DNA of 64,000 bases, taken from NCBI RefSeq assembly GCF_002778275.1, contig NZ_NESG01000005.1, positions 307,296-371,295 on the forward strand. The letters are read 5' to 3'. The notes under the pieces are model-generated. The model saw only the letters and a list, made by a program, of their open reading frames with translations, was not told the DNA's origin and made no database searches. The position numbers and the translations under genes are program-made. This DNA is from Limnohabitans sp. G3-2 (GTDB lineage Bacteria; Pseudomonadota; Gammaproteobacteria; Burkholderiales; Burkholderiaceae_C). Shown one piece after another: positions 10,171 to 19,708 of the stretch. Position 1 is the stretch's first letter. The number at the start of each line of letters is the position of its first letter.

Positions 10171-10965
10171 ATGAGTGCCCCTATGAATGCCCCCATTGAC
10201 TATCTCCTGCACCTGGCCGACAACGCCTTGATCCTCGGTCAGCGCAACGCCGAATGGTGTGGCCACGGCCCCATCCTCGAAGAAGACATCGCGCTGTCCA
10301 ACAACAGCCTGGACTTGATCGGTCAAGCACGCATGCTGTACCAGCACGCGGCCGAGTTGCAAGGCAACGGCGCCACCGAAGACACGCTCGCCTATTTCCG
10401 CGATGTGCCCGACTTCAAAAATTACACCCTGTGCGAATTGCCGCACAGGCCTTTGATGGCCGCCACCTCAGCGGGCGACCGCGACTTCGCCACCACCATC
10501 GTGCGCAACTTTTTGTACAGCAGCCTGATGGTGCTGGCCTGGGACCAATTGCAAGCCTCCAAAGACGCGCAACTGGCCGCCATTGCCGCCAAATCCCTCA
10601 AAGAAGTGCGCTACCACCTGCGGCACTCGCGAGATTGGCTGGTGCGCCTGGGTGATGGCACCGAGGAGTCACACGCCAAAGCACAAGCCGCGCTCGACCA
10701 ATTCATGCCCTACACGCAAGAGTTCTGGACGAACAGTCCCGCAGAAACGGCAGCGCTGAGCCATGGCACCGGCATCGACATGGCGGCCCTGCAAAACGAC
10801 TGGAACCAGATCGTGGACGCGGCACTGCAAGAAGCCACGCTCCAGCGCCCGGCCCTTGGCGGCTTTGTGCCCACCGGCAAGCAAGGCGTCCATTCGGAGC
10901 ACCTGGGTTTTGTCTTGGCAGAAATGCAAAGCCTGGCCCGCGCGCACCCGCAAGCGACCTGGTGA
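10171..10965 (+). CDS. paaC: 1,2-phenylacetyl-CoA epoxidase, structural subunit PaaC
   Basis: A 264-residue ferritin-like partner of PaaA. It shows the family blocks LADNALILGQRNAEWCGHGP, ALSNNSLDLIGQA and VRYHLRHSRDWLVRLGDGT. PaaC keeps the fold but is the structural partner that helps hold the substrate for PaaA. It lies 6 bases after paaB. Confidence 0.95.
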   Translation: MSAPMNAPIDYLLHLADNALILGQRNAEWCGHGPILEEDIALSNNSLDLIGQARMLYQHAAELQGNGATEDTLAYFRDVPDFKNYTLCELPHRPLMAATSAGDRDFATTIVRNFLYSSLMVLAWDQLQASKDAQLAAIAAKSLKEVRYHLRHSRDWLVRLGDGTEESHAKAQAALDQFMPYTQEFWTNSPAETAALSHGTGIDMAALQNDWNQIVDAALQEATLQRPALGGFVPTGKQGVHSEHLGFVLAEMQSLARAHPQATW

Positions 10966-10968
10966 TTC

Positions 10969-11523
10969 ATGCCGATGGTGCCCACTGCTTTGCCCGCCTC
11001 TGCCCCCCCACGCAGCGCCGATGTGGCCCACGCTTGGGCACTGCTCGAGCAGCTGACCGACCCGGAAATCCCGGTCGTCACGCTGCGCGAGCTGGGCATC
11101 TTGCGTGAGGTGCGCACTGGCGCCGCAGGACTCGAAGTGGTGATCACCCCCACCTACAGCGGCTGCCCGGCCATGGGCCAGATCGAGGACGATGTGAAAG
11201 CGCTGCTGCAAGCCCACGGGCTGCAAGGCAAAGTGGTCACGCAACTGGCCCCGGCTTGGACCACCGACTGGATGACAGAGGCCGCCAAAGACAAGCTGCG
11301 CGCCTACGGCATTGCCCCACCGCACGCCTGTGCCAGCGCACCCACTGGCGCGGCCAACGTGGTGCAGTTTGCGGCCCGCAGTGCCAAGCCCGAGGTGGTG
11401 AACTGCCCGCAATGCGGCTCGGCCAACACCACCGAAACCTCACACTTTGGCTCCACCGCCTGCAAGGCCCTTTACCGGTGCTTGGCGTGCATGGAGCCTT
11501 TCGATTACTTCAAACCTTACTGA
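10969..11523 (+). CDS. paaD: Phenylacetate-CoA oxygenase accessory protein PaaD
   Basis: A 184-residue protein with an N-terminal MIP18/DUF59 domain (LTDPEIPVVTLRELGI; TPTYSGCPAM) and a C-terminal Cys-rich zinc-ribbon-like tail (CPQCGS ... CLAC). MIP18-type proteins assist Fe-S assembly, and PaaD is thought to mature the PaaE iron-sulfur centre. It starts 3 bases after paaC. Confidence 0.93.
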   Translation: MPMVPTALPASAPPRSADVAHAWALLEQLTDPEIPVVTLRELGILREVRTGAAGLEVVITPTYSGCPAMGQIEDDVKALLQAHGLQGKVVTQLAPAWTTDWMTEAAKDKLRAYGIAPPHACASAPTGAANVVQFAARSAKPEVVNCPQCGSANTTETSHFGSTACKALYRCLACMEPFDYFKPY

Positions 11524-11547
11524 ACTGCCTTGCAGCAGCCATGCACC

Positions 11548-12651
11548 ATGTCCGCTCCCCGCTTTCATGACCTTCAGATTTCACGCATCAGCCCGGAAGC
11601 GGCCGGTGCCGTGGCGATCACACTGAGCGTGCCTGCCGACCTGCGCGGCAGCTTTGACTTCCAGCCCGGCCAGTTCTTGACACTGCGTGCCAGCATTGGC
11701 GGAGACGATGTGCGCCGCAGCTACTCCATCAGCTCGGCGCGCAGCCAGCTGCACAATCACGGCGTGCTCGAAGTGGGCATTCGCCCCGTGGAAGGTGGCG
11801 TGTTTTCCAATTGGGCTGCGACACAACTCCAAGCGGGCGACACGCTGCGCGTGATGCCGCCCGATGGCCGCTTTGTGGTGCAACGCCCCCGCGCCATCCA
11901 CCGTGTGGGTTTTGCCGCAGGCTCGGGCATCACCCCCATCCTGTCCATCTTGTCAAGCACGCTCGAAGAGCAAGCCGACGCCAAGTTCACCCTGGTCTAT
12001 GGCAACCGCCGCATGGACAGCGTGATGTTCAACGAGGCCCTGCAAGACCTGAAAGACCGCTACCCCGACCGCTTGACGCTGATCCACATCCTCTCGCGCC
12101 AGGCCCAAGAAGTGCCGCTGCTCGAAGGCCGCATTGATGCCGCCAAAGTGCAGGCCATCATCGACGCTTTTTTGCCCGTGGGCAGCATGGACGAAGTGTT
12201 TGTGTGCGGCCCCGAGGCCATGATCGAAGCCACCGAGCAAGCCCTGCTGAGCGCTGGCGTCAAACCCGAGCGCATCCGCACCGAGCGCTTCAGCTCGCCC
12301 ACACTCGACGCGCTCAGCCCTGAGCAGCGCAGCCAAGCGGTGCTGGGTCACCCCGCCATCCGCGAGACAGGTGAAGTGCAACTGACCGTGGTGCTGGACG
12401 GCAAGCCATATGACATGCCGATGAACCGGAACGAGAAGATCCTGGACATCGCCTTGTCACTGGGCCTGGACCTGCCCTACTCGTGCAAAGCTGGTGTGTG
12501 CTGCACCTGCCGCTGCAAAGTCATGGAGGGCAGCACCGAGATGGAGAAAAACTTCACCCTCGAAAAACCCGAAGTCGCGCAAGGTTTCATCCTGTCGTGC
12601 CAAGCCCGCCCCACCAGCGACCGGGTGGTGATCAGCTTCGACGAGCGCTGA
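11548..12651 (+). CDS. paaE: 1,2-phenylacetyl-CoA epoxidase reductase subunit PaaE
   Basis: A 367-residue reductase that passes NADPH electrons to the PaaA diiron site. Domain order: ferredoxin-reductase FAD domain (RRSYSISSA), NAD(P) domain (AAGSGITPILSI, FVCGPEAMIEA), then a plant-type 2Fe-2S ferredoxin domain with CxxxxCCxC (CKAGVCCTCRC) and a distal cysteine in LSCQA. ATG 11548 is preferred over the TTG at 11530 because it begins the conserved FHDLQISRI stretch. The operon ends here; no paaF/G/Z/K follow, so the rest of the pathway must lie elsewhere. Confidence 0.95.
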   Translation: MSAPRFHDLQISRISPEAAGAVAITLSVPADLRGSFDFQPGQFLTLRASIGGDDVRRSYSISSARSQLHNHGVLEVGIRPVEGGVFSNWAATQLQAGDTLRVMPPDGRFVVQRPRAIHRVGFAAGSGITPILSILSSTLEEQADAKFTLVYGNRRMDSVMFNEALQDLKDRYPDRLTLIHILSRQAQEVPLLEGRIDAAKVQAIIDAFLPVGSMDEVFVCGPEAMIEATEQALLSAGVKPERIRTERFSSPTLDALSPEQRSQAVLGHPAIRETGEVQLTVVLDGKPYDMPMNRNEKILDIALSLGLDLPYSCKAGVCCTCRCKVMEGSTEMEKNFTLEKPEVAQGFILSCQARPTSDRVVISFDER

Positions 12652-12773
12652 AGCCCTTCACGGCGGCTGCGGGGCAGGTGCGCGGGGGTACACAGTTCCT
12701 GCACCAACACACCACCCGCGCGCGTTGGCCGGCTGTTTGGCCGTCGCCCCGCCCTCAGGGCGAGGGTCTTGCC

Positions 12774-13607
12774 TTACTTCAAGCGCTCGACAATGTCCAA
12801 GGTCGCCGCGCTCTGGTTCATGGTGTAGAAGTGAATCGCCGGCACGCCGCCGTTGACCAGCTGCTCGCACAGGTCCGACACCACATCCAGGCCGAAGGCC
12901 TTGATCGAGGCGATGTCATCCCCATAGCCTTGCAGGCGAAGGCGAATCCAACGCGGTATTTCTGCGCCGCATGCGTCAGAAAAGCGCAGCAACTGCGAGG
13001 AGCTGGTGATGGGCATGATGCCCGGCACCACGGGCACATCGACACCCAGTTTGTAGGCGTCGTCCACAAAACGGAAATAAGCGTCGCTGTTGTAAAAATA
13101 CTGCGTGATGGCCGAGTTGGCGCCCGCCTTCACCTTGGTGGCAAAGGCCTGCAAGTCGGACTCGGGCGACTTGGCTTGTGGGTGAATTTCGGGGTAGGCC
13201 GCCACTTCGATGTGGAAGTCGTCGCCCGTCTCCGTGCGAATGAAAGCCACCAAATCGCTGGCGTAGTGGAACTCCCCCCCTGCGCCATAGCCGCTGGGCA
13301 AGTCGCCACGCAAAGCCACCAGGCGTTTGACGCCCATGGCTTTGAGGGTGGCCAATTCTTCGCGCACCGAAGCCTTGGTGGCACCAATGCACGAGAAGTG
13401 CGAAGCCGCGGCCACGCCCTCAGCCAAGATGGCACTCACGGTGGAAAACGTGCCCTCTTGGGTCGATCCGCCCGCACCGTAGGTGACCGAGCAAAACTCA
13501 GGCTTGAGGGTGTAGAGCTTGTCGCGCACCACGCGCAGCTTCTCTGCGCCCTCAGGCGTTTTGGGTGGGAAAAATTCCAGGCTGATCGGCAGCTTCAAAC
13601 CAGACAT
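12774..13607 (-). CDS. metF: 5,10-methylenetetrahydrofolate reductase
   Basis: A 277-residue FAD enzyme making 5-methyl-THF for methionine synthesis. Conserved ISLEFFPPKT at the N-terminus, SVTYGAGGST, ALRGDLP and the GIMPI block are all present. Start MSGLKLP has a good ribosome-binding site (AAGGTG); the upstream TTG would overlap tlyA. Last gene of ahcY-tlyA-metF, placing it under the same SAH riboswitch. It converges on paaE; the 122 bases between contain only a short GC-rich palindrome. Confidence 0.95.
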   Translation of the reverse strand: MSGLKLPISLEFFPPKTPEGAEKLRVVRDKLYTLKPEFCSVTYGAGGSTQEGTFSTVSAILAEGVAAASHFSCIGATKASVREELATLKAMGVKRLVALRGDLPSGYGAGGEFHYASDLVAFIRTETGDDFHIEVAAYPEIHPQAKSPESDLQAFATKVKAGANSAITQYFYNSDAYFRFVDDAYKLGVDVPVVPGIMPITSSSQLLRFSDACGAEIPRWIRLRLQGYGDDIASIKAFGLDVVSDLCEQLVNGGVPAIHFYTMNQSAATLDIVERLK

Positions 13608-13624
13608 CACAACACCTTCAAAAA

Positions 13625-14473
13625 TCAATCGTCGTTGGCCTTGGCATAAGCCTTGGCGGCCAGATCGGCCTCGTGCGCCACGCGCGCGGCCTCGCGTGCG
13701 GGCTGCACCGCAGCAGGGTCAGGCCAGCAGGCTTGCACAAAAAATTCGTGGTTCCCGTCACCCCCCGCAATCGGGCTGTCCAGCCAGGCCGTCACTTGCA
13801 TGCCCAATTCGGTCAGTGCCGTGCGCACGCGGTTTTCGATGAACGGGAAATGCGTGTCGTCTTTCACGATGCCGCCCTTGCCCACCTGTCCCGGCTGCAA
13901 TTCAAACTGGGGTTTCACCAGCATGAGCAGCTGGCCCGTGGGCTTGAGCAAATGCACCACGCCAGGCAAGACCAGGGTGAGCGAAATGAACGACACATCG
14001 CCCACCATCAGGTCAAAGCCTTCGAGCGCATCGGGGATGCGTTCGTCGCCCGGCGCCAACTCTCGCGCATTCACGCCTTCGATGCAGACCACACGCTCGT
14101 CTTGGCTGATGCGCGGGTGCACCTGGGCATGGCCCACATCCACCCCCACCACCTCGGCCGCACCGTGCTGCAGCAAGCAGTCGGTGAAGCCACCCGTGCT
14201 TTGACCCACATCCAGGCAGCGCAAGCCATCGACCTGCACGCCCGTGGCCTTCAAAGCGCCTTCGAGCTTGAGGCCGCCTCGCGAGACATAACGCGACTCG
14301 GCGTCATCGAGCAACTCCAAGGCGGCGCTCTCAGGTACCTCGTCGCGGTTTTTGACGACGGTGCGCCAAGCCCCGTCGGGCTGCTGCCAATTCACGCCCC
14401 CCGCAATCAGCCGCTGGGCTTGCGAGCGAGAAGCGGCCAGGCCACGTTCGACGAGCAGTTGGTCAATGCGCAT
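13625..14473 (-). CDS. tlyA: TlyA family rRNA (cytidine-2'-O)-methyltransferase / haemolysin A-like
   Basis: A 282-residue protein: N-terminal S4 RNA-binding domain (MRIDQLLVERGLAASRSQA) followed by an FtsJ-like SAM methyltransferase domain (CLDVGQSTGGFTDCLLQHGA; MVGDVSFISLT; LVKPQFE). TlyA methylates 16S/23S rRNA in actinobacteria; the old haemolysin label is not supported by any membrane-lytic feature here. It lies between ahcY and metF with gaps under 20 bases, so this methyltransferase shares the riboswitch that senses its own by-product. Confidence 0.92.
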   Translation of the reverse strand: MRIDQLLVERGLAASRSQAQRLIAGGVNWQQPDGAWRTVVKNRDEVPESAALELLDDAESRYVSRGGLKLEGALKATGVQVDGLRCLDVGQSTGGFTDCLLQHGAAEVVGVDVGHAQVHPRISQDERVVCIEGVNARELAPGDERIPDALEGFDLMVGDVSFISLTLVLPGVVHLLKPTGQLLMLVKPQFELQPGQVGKGGIVKDDTHFPFIENRVRTALTELGMQVTAWLDSPIAGGDGNHEFFVQACWPDPAAVQPAREAARVAHEADLAAKAYAKANDD

Positions 14474-14483
14474 GGCGTGGATT

Positions 14484-15917
14484 TCAATAACGGTAAGTGT
14501 CGGCTTTGTACGGGCCGTTCTTGGACACGCCGATGTAAGACGCTTGCTCGTCGCTCAGTTCGGTCAGCATGGCGCCGACTTTCTTCAGGTGCAAACGGGC
14601 CACCTTCTCATCGAGGTGCTTGGGCAGCACATAGACCTTGCCGGACTCGTACTGGTCTTGCTTGGTGAACAACTCGATCTGGGCAATGGTCTGGTTGGCG
14701 AACGAAGACGACATCACGAAGCTGGGGTGGCCGGTGGCGCAACCCAGGTTCACCAAGCGGCCCTTGGCCAACAAAGTGATCTTCTTGCCATCGGGGAAGA
14801 TGACGTGGTCGACTTGGGGCTTGATTTCGTCCCACTGCAGTTTTTCCAGCGAAGCGACGTCGATTTCGTTGTCGAAGTGACCGATGTTGCAAACAATGGC
14901 TTCGTCTTTCATGGCGGCCATGTGCTCGTAGCGGATCACGTTCTTGTTGCCGGTGGCCGACACGAAGATGTCGCACTTGTCGGCAGCGTATTCCATGGTC
15001 ACGACTTTGAAGCCTTCCATCGCGGCTTGCAAGGCGTTGATCGGGTCGATCTCGGTCACCCAGACTTGGGCGCTCAGGGCGCGCAAGGCTTGGGCCGAGC
15101 CCTTGCCCACGTCACCGTAGCCGGCCACCACGGCCACTTTGCCGGCGATCATCACGTCGGTGGCGCGCTTGATTGAGTCCACCAAGGACTCGCGGCAGCC
15201 ATACAGGTTGTCGAACTTGCTCTTGGTCACCGAGTCGTTCACGTTGATGGCGCGGAACATCAGGCTGCCCTTGGCGGCCATCTCGTTCAGGCGCAGCACG
15301 CCGGTGGTGGTTTCTTCGGTCACGCCAATGATCTGCGCGCCCTTGCGGCTGTACCAGGTGGGGTCCACGGCCAGCTTGGCCTTGATGGCGTTGAACAGGC
15401 AGGTCTCTTCTTCGCTGGTGGGGTTGGCAATCAGGCTGGCGTCTTTCTCAGCGCGCTTGCCCAGGTGCATCAGCAAAGTGGCGTCGCCACCGTCGTCCAG
15501 GATCATGTTGGGGCCTTCGCCAGGTGTGCCTGCCGCGCCGAAGTCAAAAATGCGGTGGGTGTAGTCCCAGTAATCGGCCAAGGTTTCGCCTTTGATGGCA
15601 AACACGGGTGTGCCCTTGGCGGCAATCGCTGCTGCAGCGTGGTCTTGGGTCGAGAAAATGTTGCAAGAGGCCCAACGCACGTCAGCGCCCAAGGCTTGCA
15701 AGGTCTCGATCAGCACCGCCGTCTGAATGGTCATGTGCAAGGAGCCCGTGATGCGCGCGCCCTTCAGGGGCTGGGCTTTGTTGAACTCTTCGCGGATGGC
15801 CATGAGGCCGGGCATTTCGGTCTCGGCGATTTTGATTTCTTTGCGGCCCCAATCGGCCAAGCCGATGTCGGCGATCACGCAGTCAGCGTTGACGGTGGAA
15901 GGCATACGTGCATTCAT
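14484..15917 (-). CDS. ahcY: S-adenosylhomocysteine hydrolase
   Basis: A 477-residue enzyme that splits SAH into adenosine and homocysteine, relieving product inhibition of methyltransferases. Visible landmarks are [31 protein letters not shown], the NAD-binding [10 protein letters not shown], and the C-terminal KADTYRY tail. Start MNARMPSTV was chosen since upstream in-frame sequence runs through the riboswitch. The gene is read from a leader of about 175 nt. Confidence 0.97.
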   Translation of the reverse strand: MNARMPSTVNADCVIADIGLADWGRKEIKIAETEMPGLMAIREEFNKAQPLKGARITGSLHMTIQTAVLIETLQALGADVRWASCNIFSTQDHAAAAIAAKGTPVFAIKGETLADYWDYTHRIFDFGAAGTPGEGPNMILDDGGDATLLMHLGKRAEKDASLIANPTSEEETCLFNAIKAKLAVDPTWYSRKGAQIIGVTEETTTGVLRLNEMAAKGSLMFRAINVNDSVTKSKFDNLYGCRESLVDSIKRATDVMIAGKVAVVAGYGDVGKGSAQALRALSAQVWVTEIDPINALQAAMEGFKVVTMEYAADKCDIFVSATGNKNVIRYEHMAAMKDEAIVCNIGHFDNEIDVASLEKLQWDEIKPQVDHVIFPDGKKITLLAKGRLVNLGCATGHPSFVMSSSFANQTIAQIELFTKQDQYESGKVYVLPKHLDEKVARLHLKKVGAMLTELSDEQASYIGVSKNGPYKADTYRY

Positions 15918-16001
15918 GAGAAAAGCTCCAAGCAATGTGAATGAACCACACCCATGGGCAAAGCACTGAAGGGGAAAAACAGGCTCACCGCACGTCGTGT
16001 G

Positions 16002-16093
16002 GATGAGCGTCGTTGCTGTTGAAGTGTTCCGAGCCTCACGCCCCGCTGCCAGCTTTTGTTCAAAGCCAGGGGGCGCTGCAACGCTCCTCGGAA
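16002..16093 (-). promoter_or_regulatory. SAH riboswitch in the ahcY leader
   Basis: Read on the minus strand, the leader opens with CCGAGGAGCGTTGCAG, has an internal hairpin (CTGGC...GCTGG), then AGGCTCGG, and ends with ACGCTCA. The outer CCGAG/CTCGG helix and the GAGCG/CGCTC pseudoknot pairing match the known SAH riboswitch (Rfam RF01057), an ON switch found upstream of ahcY in beta- and gammaproteobacteria. It lies 85 bases before the ahcY start. A -10-like TAGAAT (16100-16105, minus) would start transcription almost exactly at its 5' end. Confidence 0.9.
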
Positions 16094-16221
16094 TGCCGGA
16101 TTCTATCGCAGTCTTTTCCACACGGCGGGCCTTGGACGACAAGATCCCCCGAACCGCGGGGTTGAACCCCGAGCATTTGCTAGACTGAGCCCATGCCCAT
16201 GCCCATGAACACCACCGCACC

Positions 16222-17196
16222 ATGCCCCAACCGATGCCCTTTTTGACCGACTACTGGCATTTGGGCTTGGTGGCCGCCGTGATTGGCCTCATTGCGCTGG
16301 ATTACGCCAGCCGCTTCATGGTCCCGGCGCTGAAGCTCAAAACCAGCCTGAACCGAGTCCATGCGCAGCTCATCGACTTGATCGCGCAGCGCCCCTCGCA
16401 GTCCATCGACTTGGCCCAACTCAAAAGCCAGGTCATGACCTCCCCCTCGCTGCAGCACGCTTGGCAGCAATACGCCAGCACGCTCCAGCCTCAGTGGCAA
16501 GCCGCTGACGGCGGGCCTCTGGGCGCGGCGCGCCAGCGCGTGAGCCACTTGTCGCGGGCATTTTTTGGGCACATGGGGCAAGCCTCGGGCGGCGGCCGAT
16601 TGGACCTGTCCAACATCGAGCAACTGTCCCAAAACGATCCCCAGCTGGCCCAGGTCTGGCGCGAATACAGCCAAGCCCTGGAGTCTTTGCAACAACTCGA
16701 ATCGTCCGCGGCCACCACGGCCGGCAAATGGCAGGCCAGCAGCCACGCCGACTTGTATTTCACCGACCAGGCCTTGGTCGACACGCCATTGCAATCGAAC
16801 TTCTACAAACACATCCCCGGCATTCTGACGGGCGTGGGCATCATTGGCACCTTCACGGGCCTGATCGCCGGCTTGATCGGTTTTGACGTTTCGAACCCCG
16901 AACGCGTGCAGGCCGAGTTGAGCCAACTGGTGCAAACCGTGGGCCATGCTTTTTTGGTCTCGGCCTTGGCCATCACCTTGGCCATGGTGTTCACCTGGAT
17001 CGAAAAGTCGGTCCTCACGGGCCGTTACCGCCAGGTCGAAGAATTGCAGCAAGCGCTCGACACCCTGTTCACGCCCCAAGGGGGCATGCCATCGGTGGAG
17101 CGCCTGACCTTGGCCACCGAGATGCAAGCGGCGCTGTCCTACAAAATCTTGACCCAGCTGCGCGCCGCTGCCAACGGTTCACCGCAGCAGCGCTGA
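16222..17196 (+). CDS. MotA/TolQ/ExbB-type proton channel protein (ZorA-like), function unknown
   Basis: A 324-residue membrane protein with TolQ-like topology: TM1 at about residues 14-34, a long cytoplasmic loop (about 35-196) with little recognisable homology, then TM2 (199-221, [14 protein letters not shown]) and TM3 (243-262), which form the MotA/TolQ/ExbB domain. It ends 6 bases before a MotB/OmpA-like gene, so the two should form a stator-like, ion-driven complex. The pair resembles ZorAB of the Zorya antiphage system, but no zorC, zorD or zorE follows. Its role is unknown. Confidence 0.75.
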   Translation: MPQPMPFLTDYWHLGLVAAVIGLIALDYASRFMVPALKLKTSLNRVHAQLIDLIAQRPSQSIDLAQLKSQVMTSPSLQHAWQQYASTLQPQWQAADGGPLGAARQRVSHLSRAFFGHMGQASGGGRLDLSNIEQLSQNDPQLAQVWREYSQALESLQQLESSAATTAGKWQASSHADLYFTDQALVDTPLQSNFYKHIPGILTGVGIIGTFTGLIAGLIGFDVSNPERVQAELSQLVQTVGHAFLVSALAITLAMVFTWIEKSVLTGRYRQVEELQQALDTLFTPQGGMPSVERLTLATEMQAALSYKILTQLRAAANGSPQQR

Positions 17197-17202
17197 CACC
17201 CG

Positions 17203-17952
17203 ATGCTCGGCTCCCGAAGAACGCCTGCCAAAAGGCACCGCGACGAGGCAGAAAAACCCTTCTGGATCTCGTTCTCCGACCTCATGACCGCGCTGATGGT
17301 GCTGTTTCTGGTGGCCATGGCGGTGGCCCTGCTCAGCGTCACACAAGGCCTGCGCAAGATGGACGAAGGCCGGGCCCAGCGCGACACCGCGATCTCGGCT
17401 TGCCTGGACGGCATTCGCGAGATCACCCGGCAAACCAGCTTTCCCGGCTTGAAACTGCGCGGCCAAACGCTGGAGTTCGGGTCTCTGGCCGAATTTCCCA
17501 AAGACAGCAACGAACTCGACGCCCAGCGCGCCAGTGACTTGCGCGGGTTTGTGCCCCACATGCTGCACATCGCCCGCACGCCCGAATGCCAGAACTGGCT
17601 CAAACGCTTTGTGCTGGAAGGCTATGCCAGCCCCGAAGGCTCCTACCTCTACAACCTCAACCTGAGTCTGGAACGCTCGCAGCGCGTGCTGTGCGTGCTG
17701 CTCGACAAGCAATCGGCAAACGCCCTGAGCCCGGAAGACCGCCACGCCATCCGCGAGCAGTTTTTCGTCGGTGGCTCCTCCTTCAACTCGGCCATCCTGA
17801 ACCAGCCCGAGAAAAGCCGACGGGTGGAGCTGCGGCTGGAATTCAAAGAGCTGCGCCCCCGCTGCGAGGCCGGCACCGCCGACTGCGAGGCCGACGACCT
17901 GCACCCCTTGCCCTGGGACGACGACGCCAAATGCCCTGCGGCCCCACGATAA
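17203..17952 (+). CDS. MotB/OmpA-like inner-membrane protein, partner of the upstream channel protein
   Basis: A 249-residue protein with one N-terminal membrane helix (about 25-47) carrying the MotB-type FSDLMTALMVLF pattern, whose Asp (D26) is the expected ion-carrying residue. A periplasmic OmpA/MotB peptidoglycan-binding-like domain follows (FVLEGYASPEGSYLYNLNLSLERSQRV). It ends in an acidic, Pro-rich tail. Encoded directly after the TolQ/MotA-like gene. A TAAAAT at 17994-17999, downstream, is a plausible -10 for prfC, suggesting the motor pair is its own transcription unit. Confidence 0.78.
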   Translation: MLGSRRTPAKRHRDEAEKPFWISFSDLMTALMVLFLVAMAVALLSVTQGLRKMDEGRAQRDTAISACLDGIREITRQTSFPGLKLRGQTLEFGSLAEFPKDSNELDAQRASDLRGFVPHMLHIARTPECQNWLKRFVLEGYASPEGSYLYNLNLSLERSQRVLCVLLDKQSANALSPEDRHAIREQFFVGGSSFNSAILNQPEKSRRVELRLEFKELRPRCEAGTADCEADDLHPLPWDDDAKCPAAPR

Positions 17953-18074
17953 GCCGGCACCCCAGCGCCCAGTCCAGGCGGCACGTGGCCCGGTAAAATC
18001 AGCACTTTCGCCAGCCCGCCCGGGCCTGGCCAGCACGGCGGCCCTTGGCCGACCGCACGATTTCAGGACCCCTT

Positions 18075-19703
18075 GTGACCTACGCCCACGAAACCCGGCG
18101 CCGCCGGACGTTTGCCATCATTTCGCACCCCGACGCGGGTAAAACCACGCTGACCGAAAAGCTGCTGCTGTTCTCGGGTGCGATCCAGATCGCCGGCTCG
18201 GTCAAGGCACGCAAGGCCTCGCGCCACGCCACCAGCGACTGGATGGAAATCGAAAAGCAACGCGGCATCTCGGTGGCCTCCTCGGTCATGCAGATGCTCT
18301 ACCGCGAGCACGTCATCAACCTGCTCGACACGCCTGGCCACAAAGACTTCAGCGAAGACACCTACCGGGTGCTGACCGCCGTGGACTCGGCCCTGATGGT
18401 GATCGACGCGGCCAACGGCGTGGAAGCTCAAACCCGCCGCCTGATCGAGGTCTGCCGTCAGCGCGACACGCCCATCATCACCTTCGTCAACAAGATGGAC
18501 CGCGAAGTGCGCGACCCGCTGGACATCCTGGACGAAGTCGAGCGCGAGTTGGGCATGCCCTGCGTGCCCATGACCTGGCCTGTCGGCCAAGGCAAATCCT
18601 TTGGCGGCATCGTCAACCTGCGCACACAGGCCATGACGGTGTTCGACTCCGGCAGCGAACGCTTGCCACAAGACTTCGAAACCATCCCGCTGACCGAACA
18701 GGCCCAACTGGCCGAGCGCTTCGGGCTGGAATGGCAAGCGGCCATGGACAGCATGGAGTTGGCCACCGGCGCATCGCCCGCGTTTGACGAAGCGGCTTTT
18801 TTGGCCGGCAAGCAAACGCCCGTCTTCTTTGGCTCGGGTGTGAACAACTTCGGTGTGATGGAAGTGCTGGACGCCTTGGTCGACCTGGCCCCGCCACCAC
18901 GCCCGCGCACCAGCTCGGTGTGGGTGAACAAGCAGCCCGTGGTCAAAGAGATTCAGCCCGAAGACAGCGCGTTCTCGGGCGTGGTGTTCAAGGTGCAGGC
19001 CAACATGGACGCCAACCACCGCGACCGCATCGCCTTTGTGCGCATGGCGTCCGGCAAATACACCCCGGGCATGAAACTCAAGGTGCAGCGCACCGCCAAA
19101 GAACTGCGCCCCACCAGCGTGGTCACCTTTTTGAGCCAGCGCCGCGAAGCGGTGGACGAAGCGTATGCCGGCGACATCATCGGCTTCACCACCCACGGCG
19201 GCGTGCAGCTGGGTGACACGATCACCGATGGCGCGAACCTGCTGTTCACCGGCCTGCCGTTTTTTGCACCCGAGCTCTTCATGACGGTGATTTTGAAAAA
19301 CCCCCTGCGCACCAAGCAACTGCAACAAGGGCTGGACCAGTTGGGCGAAGAAGGCGCGATCCAGGTCTTCAAACCTGAAATCGGCGGCCCCATGCTGCTC
19401 GGCGCTGTGGGTCAATTGCAGTTTGAAGTGGTGCAGCACCGCCTGAAAGCCGAATACGACTGCGACGTCCGACTGGAGGGCTGTCAGTACACCGGCGCCC
19501 GCTGGATCACCGCCGACACCCCGGCCGAACTGCGCGAATTCACCAACGCCTACCCGCAGCGCATGTCGCTCGACGCGGCAGGCACGCTGGCGTATTTGTG
19601 CACCTCGCCATACGATGTGCGCCTGGCGCAAGAACGCTTCCCCAAAATCCACTTCCACCCGCTGCGCGAGCACGCCGGTTTGGCGCTGGGCTCGGCGGGT
19701 TGA
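18075..19703 (+). CDS. prfC: Peptide chain release factor 3
   Basis: A 542-residue translational GTPase that removes RF1/RF2 from the ribosome after termination. G-domain motifs are intact: HPDAGKTT (G1), RGISV, DTPGHKDF (G3), NKMD (G4). GTG 18075 is favoured over TTG 18045: it has AGGA upstream and places RRRTFAIISHPDAGKTT at the usual distance from the N-terminus. The next gene starts 6 bases after its stop. Confidence 0.95.
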   Translation: MTYAHETRRRRTFAIISHPDAGKTTLTEKLLLFSGAIQIAGSVKARKASRHATSDWMEIEKQRGISVASSVMQMLYREHVINLLDTPGHKDFSEDTYRVLTAVDSALMVIDAANGVEAQTRRLIEVCRQRDTPIITFVNKMDREVRDPLDILDEVERELGMPCVPMTWPVGQGKSFGGIVNLRTQAMTVFDSGSERLPQDFETIPLTEQAQLAERFGLEWQAAMDSMELATGASPAFDEAAFLAGKQTPVFFGSGVNNFGVMEVLDALVDLAPPPRPRTSSVWVNKQPVVKEIQPEDSAFSGVVFKVQANMDANHRDRIAFVRMASGKYTPGMKLKVQRTAKELRPTSVVTFLSQRREAVDEAYAGDIIGFTTHGGVQLGDTITDGANLLFTGLPFFAPELFMTVILKNPLRTKQLQQGLDQLGEEGAIQVFKPEIGGPMLLGAVGQLQFEVVQHRLKAEYDCDVRLEGCQYTGARWITADTPAELREFTNAYPQRMSLDAAGTLAYLCTSPYDVRLAQERFPKIHFHPLREHAGLALGSAG

Positions 19704-19708
19704 GTCTC

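Noticed and set aside
13625..14473. Haemolysin as the function of tlyA
   Set aside because: The protein has an S4 domain and a SAM methyltransferase domain and no membrane-active features; the name is historical.
16222..17952. Complete Zorya antiphage system
   Set aside because: Only the two motor-like genes are present; the next genes are prfC and a HAD phosphatase, not zorC, zorD or zorE.
18063..19673. Minus-strand open frame of 536 codons
   Set aside because: Antisense to prfC, whose GTPase motifs are intact.
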